Shown here: piece by piece, positions 9,409 through 20,674 of the stretch | Layout: the number at the start of each line of letters is the position of its first letter | How positions within the stretch are numbered: position 1 is the stretch's first letter | Origin: Myxococcales bacterium | Lineage (GTDB): Bacteria; Myxococcota_A; UBA9042 | NCBI GenBank assembly: GCA_947499075.1 | Contig: CANMNA010000008.1 | Coordinates: 1 to 45,387, forward strand | DNA length: 45,387 bases | Direction: 5' to 3' | Notes under the pieces: generated by a model | The model's database searches: none | The model's input: the letters and a program-made list of their open reading frames with translations, nothing else | Told to the model about the DNA's origin: nothing | Made by a program: the position numbers and the translations under genes

Positions 9409-9780
9409 ATGTCGTTTATGACCCAGTTCGAATTCACTTTGCCGCGCGGCTACGTCGACAAAGACGGCGTTGTGCACAAGAAAGGCGTGATGCGCCTTGC
9501 GACCGCCAAAGACGAGATTTTGCCGTTGCAAGATTACCGCGTGCAGAACAACCGGGCTTACCTGGTCATCATTCTGCTGTCGCGGGTAATCGAGCAGCTG
9601 GGGAGCCTCAAGTCGATCAACCCGTCGATCATCGAGTCGCTGTTCTCGGTCGACTTGGCCTACCTGCAGGACTTTTATCGACGCGTCAACGAGGAAGGCT
9701 CGGCGATGATCAAGGCGAAGTGCCCAGAATGTGGGCATTCGTTCGAGGTCGACACCGGAGGTGACCTGGGGGAATCGTAA
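9409..9780 (+). CDS. CIS tail-assembly protein with CxxC tail
   Basis: 123 residues. The start at 9409 has GGAG seven bases upstream. It is the first gene of the contractile-system block. The N-terminus F-E-F-T-L-P-x-G-Y-x-D resembles small tail-assembly proteins of phage-like contractile loci. The middle is helical, and the end carries K-C-P-E-C-G-H, a half zinc-ribbon knuckle. By position (just before DUF6760-like, sheath and tube genes) and size it is likely an assembly chaperone or baseplate accessory, not a structural sheath or tube. The C-terminal coding region contains a perfect Shine-Dalgarno sequence and a run of five G near its stop codon, which may serve expression of the next ORF. 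Function is inferred from context. Confidence 0.7.
   Translation: MSFMTQFEFTLPRGYVDKDGVVHKKGVMRLATAKDEILPLQDYRVQNNRAYLVIILLSRVIEQLGSLKSINPSIIESLFSVDLAYLQDFYRRVNEEGSAMIKAKCPECGHSFEVDTGGDLGES
9757..9764 (+). promoter_or_regulatory. Strong internal Shine-Dalgarno GGAGGTGA
   Basis: Eight-base perfect complement to the 16S 3' end, lying inside the end of the preceding gene and followed by a G5 run at 9768-9772. It could drive translation of the DUF6760-like ORF from ATC at 9774, or stimulate a -1 ribosomal slip on the G run. The gap to ATC is longer than ideal; the gap to the G run is shorter than in the dnaX precedent. Confidence 0.55.
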
Positions 9781-9938
9781 GCTACCCCTTGGAACGGCTC
9801 TACCAAGAGGTAGCGTACATCGGCTATCACTTTCATTGGTCGCTCGACGAAATCCTGCAAATGGAACACAAAGAGCGCCAACTTTGGGTCAAGGAGATCT
9901 CCGAAATCAACAAGGAGATCAACAAGTCGCGCAAGTAG
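9774..9938 (+). CDS. DUF6760-like small CIS protein (unusual start)
   Basis: About 54 residues with Y-P-L-E-R-L-Y-Q-E-V-A near the N-terminus, then Y-H-F-H-W, L-D-E-I-L and M-E-H-K-E-R. This pattern matches, from memory, the small DUF6760 proteins that sit between the assembly gene and the sheath in contractile injection loci. The frame is closed by TGA at 9762-9764 and contains no ATG, GTG or CTG before the conserved part. The options are ATC at 9774, TTG at 9789 (which would delete the first conserved residues), or -1 frameshifting from the preceding gene, which would give a fusion. I list the ATC start because the perfect GGAGGTGA is upstream. The stop codon is 9936-9938. Confidence 0.7.
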   Translation: MVSYPLERLYQEVAYIGYHFHWSLDEILQMEHKERQLWVKEISEINKEINKSRK

Positions 9939-10040
9939 GTCGGCGAAAGCGATCGCACTGCGCAATGTCACACGGCAGCCTTGGCGCTGCCGCACCGTGG
10001 TCAGGCCAACTGCCTGCTACGTTGCCAGAAGGAGCCTGCG

Positions 10041-11840
10041 ATGGTGCAGACCCGATCGCCCGGCGTGTTCATGGAGCGCGGCGCGGCCCAACTGCAGGGC
10101 TTGTCGCTGCTGCCCAGTGGCGTGCCAGTGTTTCTGGGCGTGGCCGAGCGCGGGCCGACCAATCAGCCGATTCGGGTGACCAGCCTCGAAGAGTTCAACG
10201 AGGTTTTTGGTCGGCTGCCGCCTGAGATTCCAGAGACTTATATGGTCTCAGCCATCGATGGCTTCTTCCTGAACGGCGGCCGCGAGTGCTATGTCACCCG
10301 CATCGCGCACCTTTTCGATCGCAATCCAGATGACGACGATCGGCCCTCGCTGTTGAGTTCGGCCGACCGGATGGACATCGCGATCAAGTCGTCGCTGCGG
10401 CTGCGCGATGAGGCCAAGCAGAACACCCTGCTGGTCCAGGCGCTCTCGGAAGGCACCTGGGGCAACGCGCTCAAGGTCAGTGTCCAGCGACCGCCGGCGA
10501 CGATTCAGTCGTTTCTGACCGTCGATGGGCAGCCGGAAGAATTTGGCGTGATGGTCAAGTCGACCTTTGGCTTTGCCCGCGGCACCCAAATCAAGCTGTC
10601 TGATGGCAAGCAAGAGGCGTATCGGGTGCTGACCGCGGTCGAAGGCCGCATGCTGTACTGGAACGAGCGAGACCCGCTGGAGACCACGTTCTCGTCTTCG
10701 GCACCGACGATCGTCGAGCCCGTGGGCTTCGATCTGGTGATCGAAACACACAACAGCCGCGAGGTGTTTCGCGATCTGAACCTGGCGCGCCAGTCACCGC
10801 GCTACGCCGAGCGTGTCATCAACGGCCTGTCGCGCTTGGTCACGGTGACGGACTTGGTCTCTGCGTCACCCATGCCTGCAAGTTTTCCGGCCGAATCCGC
10901 GCAGCGCGCTCTGGAAGGCGGTGCGGACGGCTTGTGGACCGTGCGCCCAGAAGACTTCATCGGCATGGACAATGGGCCTGGCCAGCGCTTTGGCCTGTGG
11001 GGCATCGCCGAACTGGAAGAGATCGATCTCATCTGCTTGCCAGATCTGCCCTGGTACTTGTCGCAGGGTCGCTGGACCGCCAAGGACATGGAGGTCGTCC
11101 AGCAAGAAGCCGTCAACGTCTGCGAATGGCGCACCGACCGGTTTTGCCTGCTCGATCTGCCGCCCGACACCACGCCCAACGGCGCGATGCACTGGCGGCG
11201 GCTGTTCGACACGTCCTACGCCGCGTTTTACTACCCCTACGTCCAGACTCTGGGCGAGTCGCGCAAAGTGCCGCCTTGTGGCCACATCGCCGGTGTGTAC
11301 GCCCGGTGCGACCGCCTGATGGGCGTGTACCGTGCGCCAGCCAATGAACCGCTCGAAGGTGTGGTTGATCTCAGCCTGTTCTTGCAGCAAGGCGACATCG
11401 CGATGCTCAACGGCGAGGGGGTCAATTGTCTGCAGGTGTTCGCGCAGCGTGGCATACGGGTGTGGGGCGCGCGCACCGCTTCGTCTGACCCGATGCTGCG
11501 CTTCATCAACGTGCGCCGCACGATCTTGGCGATCTCGCGGGCCCTGAACAGCGGGCTGCAGTGGGTCGTGTTCGAAAACAACGGCGAGAGCCTGTGGCAC
11601 GTCATCCAGCGCGACGTGTCGTTCTTCCTCGACAACCTATGGAAGCAAGGCTACTTGCGCGGCGACCAAGCCGACCAAGCCTACATTGTGCGGTGCGATG
11701 AAGAGGTCAACACCTCCGAAACGGTCGATGACGGGCAGGTCATCATCGACATTTGGTTGGCGCCGTACCGCCCTGCGGAGTTCATCGGCGTCCGCGTCGT
11801 CCAAGAAATCGAAGCCAACGCCCAAGAGCGTGGGGCGTAA
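10041..11840 (+). CDS. Contractile tail sheath protein
   Basis: 599 residues; ATG at 10041 with AGAAGGAG upstream. The N-terminus has the sheath signature S-P-G-V-F-x-E-R-G, then G-V-P-V-F-L-G-V-A-E-R-G. The C-terminal third has F-I-N-V-R-R, W-V-V-F-E-N-N and L-W-x-x-I-x-R-D-V-x-x-F-L, the conserved core that donates strands to neighbouring subunits in contracting sheaths. This is the phage tail sheath family, polymerised around the inner tube and storing contraction energy. Length is within the usual range for long phage or CIS sheaths. Only one sheath gene is present, unlike Afp/PVC loci which carry several. It begins about 100 bases after the DUF6760-like ORF and is followed by the tube gene, so cotranscription is likely. 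Confidence 0.95.
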   Translation: MVQTRSPGVFMERGAAQLQGLSLLPSGVPVFLGVAERGPTNQPIRVTSLEEFNEVFGRLPPEIPETYMVSAIDGFFLNGGRECYVTRIAHLFDRNPDDDDRPSLLSSADRMDIAIKSSLRLRDEAKQNTLLVQALSEGTWGNALKVSVQRPPATIQSFLTVDGQPEEFGVMVKSTFGFARGTQIKLSDGKQEAYRVLTAVEGRMLYWNERDPLETTFSSSAPTIVEPVGFDLVIETHNSREVFRDLNLARQSPRYAERVINGLSRLVTVTDLVSASPMPASFPAESAQRALEGGADGLWTVRPEDFIGMDNGPGQRFGLWGIAELEEIDLICLPDLPWYLSQGRWTAKDMEVVQQEAVNVCEWRTDRFCLLDLPPDTTPNGAMHWRRLFDTSYAAFYYPYVQTLGESRKVPPCGHIAGVYARCDRLMGVYRAPANEPLEGVVDLSLFLQQGDIAMLNGEGVNCLQVFAQRGIRVWGARTASSDPMLRFINVRRTILAISRALNSGLQWVVFENNGESLWHVIQRDVSFFLDNLWKQGYLRGDQADQAYIVRCDEEVNTSETVDDGQVIIDIWLAPYRPAEFIGVRVVQEIEANAQERGA

Positions 11841-11946
11841 AGTCCCCACCGCCCGCCAAGGGCCGTGCTTTTGGCATGGGCTGTGCATACGATAGCCGTG
11901 TTGCAGCCGAGGCGGTTGGCGACCCTATCGACGACGGAGGACCAAC

Positions 11947-12879
11947 ATGGCAAGTACCCAGACCAAGAATGCGGTGGCACACACCACCGGCAATTCGTCT
12001 GCGACCCGAAACTCGATTGCATCCAAGGCGATGGTCGTCTCCAAGGCGATGGTCGTCTCCAAGGCGATGGTCGTCTCCAAGGCAGTGGTCGGCGGCGCTC
12101 TCCAAGCCCGGTCCACGGGATCGCTGTTCAAGATGCCCGCCGTCGCGCCTGCCGCTGTCGCTGTGGTGGACGACGCGCAGCTGGCAATTGCCGCCATGGA
12201 CGCGCCCAAGACCAAGCCCGCGCCCAAGGCGCCAGGAAAGCCAGTGCCCAAGAAGCCGACCAAGCCCAACAAGCCGTCGTCACCTGCGGCGACCAAGCCT
12301 GCGACTACACCCGGCAAAGCGCCCACCAAGCCCAAGTCCAAACCGGTGCCGAGCATGACACCGGGCAAGCATGATCCCGTCAAACTCAAGGGATCGGGCA
12401 GTGCCAACTCGGCCAGTACGGGTGAAGTGGGCAGCCCCGATGTCGCCTATGCGTTCACGCTGGTGATCAACAGTGTCGCCTACGGCATGTTCAGTGAAAT
12501 TGGCGGCATTTCGTGGAAAGCAGAGCCAGTGCCGGTGCGCTCCGGCGGCAACAACGAATACTCGTTGAACATGCGCGGACCCGGCAAGTTTGAGCCACTG
12601 ACGATCAAGCGGGGCTGGTTCGCATCCAACTCTGAATTCTTCACCTACCTCAAGCAAGGCCTCAATGGCGACGCAGTGCCTTCCGCAGCCGCGTCCGGCC
12701 GGTTCCAATTGACGATCAACGTCCTGAATCGCAAGTACGAAGTCATCGGTCACTATGACTTCTTCAACGCGTTCTTCGTAGAGTATTCGGGCCCGGCGCT
12801 GAACTCGATGGCCGGCCAAGTCGGCTTTGAGCAGATTCGGGTCGCCTACGATTACTTTACCTATTCGCCTAAAGCCTGA
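11947..12879 (+). CDS. Inner tube protein (gp19 family) with long N-terminal extension
   Basis: 310 residues; ATG with GGAGG five bases upstream. Residues about 160-310 are a normal-sized T4 gp19-type tube protein: the core begins A-Y-A-F-T-L-V-I-N and contains G-M-F-S-E-I-G-G, and ends with F-E-Q-I-R-V-A-Y-D-Y-F. Preceding it are about 155 extra residues: three copies of S-K-A-M-V-V plus a degenerate fourth, then a Lys/Pro/Ala/Thr-rich disordered segment. Standard tube proteins are about 140-170 residues without this. The extension would project into the lumen or outside the ring, which could carry cargo or block polymerisation. No second, unextended tube gene is in the window, so it may be the sole tube subunit, or a specialised ring with the standard one elsewhere. 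Confidence 0.9.
   Translation: MASTQTKNAVAHTTGNSSATRNSIASKAMVVSKAMVVSKAMVVSKAVVGGALQARSTGSLFKMPAVAPAAVAVVDDAQLAIAAMDAPKTKPAPKAPGKPVPKKPTKPNKPSSPAATKPATTPGKAPTKPKSKPVPSMTPGKHDPVKLKGSGSANSASTGEVGSPDVAYAFTLVINSVAYGMFSEIGGISWKAEPVPVRSGGNNEYSLNMRGPGKFEPLTIKRGWFASNSEFFTYLKQGLNGDAVPSAAASGRFQLTINVLNRKYEVIGHYDFFNAFFVEYSGPALNSMAGQVGFEQIRVAYDYFTYSPKA
12022..12093 (+). repeat. 18-bp tandem repeat inside the tube gene
   Basis: Three exact copies of an 18-bp unit starting TCCAAGGCGATG (12022, 12040, 12058) followed by a diverged fourth (12076-12093). They encode S-K-A-M-V-V repeats in the N-terminal extension. Copy changes would keep the frame. Confidence 0.9.
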
Positions 12880-12905
12880 TCCCTGCGGGCGACGGCCACA
12901 AACGT

Positions 12906-12967
12906 CAGACAGCGCAACCAGACAGACAGCGCAACCAGACAGACAGCGCAACCAGACAGACAGCGCG
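12906..12967. repeat. 17-bp tandem repeat upstream of the 1612-residue gene
   Basis: Period of 17 bp (agcgcaacc recurring at 12911, 12928, 12945 and partially 12962). It occupies about half of the gap between the tube gene and the GTG at 13011. No hairpin or promoter was identified in it. Confidence 0.85.
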
Positions 12968-13010
12968 ACACAGTTCAACCGAGACACGAAGTTCAACGTA
13001 GAGGTGCCCC

Positions 13011-17841
<4,831 letters not shown>

Positions 17842-17849
<8 letters not shown>

Positions 17850-18516
17850 TTTCAGCAAGGCCCAAATTGAGATTCACAAGGACGATGCCGACAAGGTGGC
17901 ATTGAGCCCCCACACGCATGAGTTCATGTTCAACCCGGAGGCTGTCCGGGTAACCAAGTCGATGACGCCCAAGCCGGGCAAACAGGCGGGGCGCAGCGCG
18001 CCCAAGCATCAGTTTACGACCGGCAATCCGGCCCAGCTGGAGTTTGGCGAGCTGCTTTTCGACTGCTTTGACACACGCGAAAACGTCTACACCAAACACG
18101 TGCAGTGGTTTGAAGCGCTGCTGCGGGCGGATACCCAGCTGCACCGGCCGCCACGTGTCGTGTTTGCGTGGGGCGCGGGCTGGGGACAGGACGCCAAGCC
18201 CGGGCAGATCAACGCCGGTATGTGGTTCGTCACAGGTCTGGATGTCAACTACACGATGTTCTTGCCCAACGGCACGCCGGTGCGGGCGACCTGCAAGCTG
18301 ACGCTGGCCGAAGAGCCGCCGGGGACTGAAGAGAAGCAAAGCCCGGATACGGCCCACGTTCACGCTGTTGGCCGAGGCGAGACGCTTCAGGCGATCTCAG
18401 CGACGGAATACGACGACCCAGGCGAATGGCGTCGGATCGCGGTGGCCAATGGCATCGATGATCCGCTGCGCTTGACCCCGGGCCAGCGCCTGCTGATTCC
18501 GCCGATTCTGCGCTAG
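17842..18516 (+). CDS. CIS tube-end/baseplate protein with LysM (Afp7/Pvc7-like)
   Basis: 224 residues. The ATG overlaps the previous stop (ATGTTTAG), with AAGGGGG upstream, so translation is coupled. The N-terminal about 165 residues match the contractile-system tube-adaptor family: E-F-M-F-N-P-E, a later H-V-Q-W-F-E-A-L-L, and V-V-F-A-W-G. The C-terminal LysM-like motif (about 173-224) has V-G-R-G-E-T-L-Q-A-I-S, A-V-A-N-G-I and P-G-Q-R-L-L-I-P-P. In Afp/PVC the equivalent connects tube to baseplate hub; LysM may bind peptidoglycan or just neighbouring baseplate subunits. It sits directly upstream of the hub gene, as expected. Confidence 0.9.
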
Positions 18517-18563
18517 CCCAGTTGCTCGCACGGCCGATCTAACCGGCGCATACGGAGACAGAC

Positions 18564-19721
18564 ATGGACGCCAATGTCGCTAGCATGACAGTCAAACTCG
18601 GCGGGTCTACGAGCATCCCGACCGACACAGGCAAATCGATTGAGACTCGGGCCGGCGAAGGCATCGTGTCGATTACGGTCGATTTGCGCTTGGATCAGCC
18701 GGATATGTTCTCGGTTGAGTACGACATGATGGAGCTGGAAAAGCTCAATCTGATCGACTCGTTCAAGCCAGGTGCCGAAGTTGAGATCAGCTTGGGGCTC
18801 GAGAAGCAGTCGACCTTGCTGTACGGCGAAGTCGCCTACATTGAGCCGAGCTTCGACGTCGAGCACGGCTACCACACCACGATTTCGGGCTACCACAAGG
18901 TGCACCGCCTGACCCGCGGCCAGCGCAGCAAGACGTGGGGCGACGGTTTGCAGCCGAGCATCTCGCCGACTACGCCTGTCAAAGACGTGATCAACAACTC
19001 TAAAGCCAGCGAAGGCGGCAAGACCGGCGACAAGATGACCGCAGGCGACGTGGGCTCGTCAAGCGTCAAGCATCACTATGTGCCGCAGCTCAACGTCAGT
19101 GATTTCGAGTTCTTGCAGGCGATCGGGGCCAGCCTCGAGATGAAGGCCGGCGACTCGGGCGCCACCCAGATTACGTTTCGCAAGCCGGAAGCCTCGGGCG
19201 CAGCGGTGGTCAAGATCGCGCGTGAGCGCAGCGGGCAGGGCGGCGAAGGTTCGGCCGGCTCGTTTCTCCACCTCAACTTTCGGTTGTCGACTGTGCAGCA
19301 GTACGCAGCGGTGGAAGTGCGCAGCTGGGACTTTGTGACGAAGAAGAACATCGTGGCCAAGGTGACCAGCTCCACTTACGCGTTTGACGGCACCAAAGGC
19401 CACGCCGACACCGGCACCGCGCTGTACAACTCCGGCTCCATTGGGCGCAAGTACATTGTGGTCGATCAACCGGTCAACACCAAGGCCGAAGCCCAAGCGC
19501 TGGCGCAGGCGCTGTTTGATCAGTTTTCGATGGACTTTCTCACTGGCGAGGTCACGATCGAAGGCGATCCCAAAGCGTTGCCTGGGAAAGTCATTGAATT
19601 TGAAGGTTTTGGCAAAGCGTTCTCGGGCAAGTTCTTGATTACGTCGGCCACGCACACTTACCGGCCGGACGAGGGCTACAAGACGACCATCGCCTTCTCG
19701 CGCAACGCCAAAGGCGAATAG
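18564..19721 (+). CDS. Baseplate hub protein (gpD/gp27-like)
   Basis: 385 residues; start preceded by GGAGACAG. It shows the phage late-control D / VgrG hub pattern: an N-terminal beta-rich half with L-L-Y-G-E-V-A-Y-I-E, a central N-V-S-D-F-E-F-L-Q-A-I-G, and a C-terminal beta barrel with T-G-E-V-T-I-E-G-D-P and G-K-F-L-I-T-S-A-T-H. It forms the trimeric hub at the base of the tube. It is shorter than Afp8/Pvc8/VgrG proteins and ends right after the hub, so the OB-fold and beta-helical spike are absent. A spike must be supplied by another gene or the tip is unusual. An apparent terminator follows. Confidence 0.88.
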   Translation: MDANVASMTVKLGGSTSIPTDTGKSIETRAGEGIVSITVDLRLDQPDMFSVEYDMMELEKLNLIDSFKPGAEVEISLGLEKQSTLLYGEVAYIEPSFDVEHGYHTTISGYHKVHRLTRGQRSKTWGDGLQPSISPTTPVKDVINNSKASEGGKTGDKMTAGDVGSSSVKHHYVPQLNVSDFEFLQAIGASLEMKAGDSGATQITFRKPEASGAAVVKIARERSGQGGEGSAGSFLHLNFRLSTVQQYAAVEVRSWDFVTKKNIVAKVTSSTYAFDGTKGHADTGTALYNSGSIGRKYIVVDQPVNTKAEAQALAQALFDQFSMDFLTGEVTIEGDPKALPGKVIEFEGFGKAFSGKFLITSATHTYRPDEGYKTTIAFSRNAKGE

Positions 19722-19760
19722 GTCGGCCGCGCGATCGCGCCAAAAACTGTCGCTTTGGGC

Positions 19761-19810
19761 AAGGCCCGCAGATCGCTCACCGGCGATCCCTGCGGGCTTT
19801 GTGCTTTTTC
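19761..19810 (+). terminator. Rho-independent terminator after the hub gene
   Basis: A hairpin with a strong outer stem (AAGGCCCGCAG paired with CTGCGGGCTT) and an inner pairing of GATCGC with GCGATC, followed by TTTGTGCTTTTT. It would end a sheath-to-hub transcript about 40 bases after its stop and separate it from the baseplate/FHA half. Read-through is possible. Confidence 0.72.
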
Positions 19811-20006
19811 GGTCGCTTGGCGACCGCAGGCCGGGGTTTGCCCCCTCACGTCATGCGCCATCGCCAAGCCCGGCCGGTCGCGCCGTTGACACCACCGCTT
19901 CCGCCGATACGATTGGCGCCGTTGTCTGACGCCACGACCGTAACGCGAAGCGTCCGGTTGGGGCGAATTGGTCAACACAGACGGCGGCTTGGTGGTGGAG
20001 GTCACG

Positions 20007-20210
20007 GTGAACCCAGCGGATTTTGAGCAAGAGGAGCTGATCCAGATGCTCCAGGATACGCTGACGATGGTTGCGGCGGGTCGGCCCGAAGGCCACCGGT
20101 GTCCGGTGTGTGAGCGCGGCGACCTCGACTGCGTGTACGACGAGAACAGTGGGTGGGCCAAAATCCGCTGCCCGCAGTGCCGTCTCAAGTGCGACGCGAT
20201 GGTCGGCTAG
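20007..20210 (+). CDS. Small zinc-ribbon protein in the CIS locus
   Basis: 67 residues from the GTG at 20007, preceded by GGAGG at good spacing; an upstream TTG is a poorer alternative. It contains a helical N-terminus (E-E-L-I-Q-M-L-Q-D-T) and two C-x-x-C knuckles, C-P-V-C and C-P-Q-C, about 25 residues apart, expected to bind one zinc. It is not a known structural phage part that I recognise. Its position between hub and gp25-like wedge, and immediately after a terminator, suggests an assembly or regulatory factor. Function unknown. Confidence 0.65.
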   Translation: MNPADFEQEELIQMLQDTLTMVAAGRPEGHRCPVCERGDLDCVYDENSGWAKIRCPQCRLKCDAMVG

Positions 20211-20272
20211 CCAGTGCGCGGCGTCTTGGCTGGTCGGTAGCGCAGCAGACGCGCCAAAGGAACCTAGAGCGA

Positions 20273-20674
20273 ATGGTCAAGAGCTTTCTCGGACGTGGCC
20301 TCAAGTATCCCCTGCAAATCAATGCAGTGGGCGGCATGGCCATGTCCGATGGCGCCGACAACATTGAAGAGGGCGTGCGCCTGATCGTCGGCACCGCCGT
20401 CGGCGAGCGCGTGATGCGCCCGATGTTTGGTTGCCGCATCCACGACTATGTGTTTCACCCGAATTCGTCATCGACGGCGGGCATGGTGTCGTTTTACGTC
20501 GCAGAAGCGCTGAATAAGTGGGAGCCGCGCGTGACTGACGTCCGCGTGTCGGCCCGGCCGCACCACGGTGAAGAGTCGATGATGGTCGTCGAGATCAAGT
20601 ACAAGATTCGGTCGACCAACGTGGACAAGAACATGGTCTATCCGTTCTACCTCAGGCGGGAGCAGGATTTATGA
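20273..20674 (+). CDS. gp25-like baseplate wedge protein
   Basis: 133 residues. The start at 20273 (M-V-K-S-F-L-G-R-G-L) is chosen because sequence upstream is unrelated to the family and a purine-rich AAAGGA precedes it. The conserved part has E-G-V-R-L-I-V-G-T-A, then G-E-R-V-M-R-P-M-F-G-C-R-I-H and V-R-V-S-A-R-P, classic for gp25/lysozyme-like baseplate subunits that initiate the sheath. It overlaps the next start (ATGA), so it is coupled to the gp6-like protein, as in phage and type VI loci where the two form the wedge. Confidence 0.93.
   Translation: MVKSFLGRGLKYPLQINAVGGMAMSDGADNIEEGVRLIVGTAVGERVMRPMFGCRIHDYVFHPNSSSTAGMVSFYVAEALNKWEPRVTDVRVSARPHHGEESMMVVEIKYKIRSTNVDKNMVYPFYLRREQDL

Noticed and set aside
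12906..12967. CRISPR-like array
   Set aside because: Repeats are contiguous with no spacers and only 17 bp; also no cas genes.
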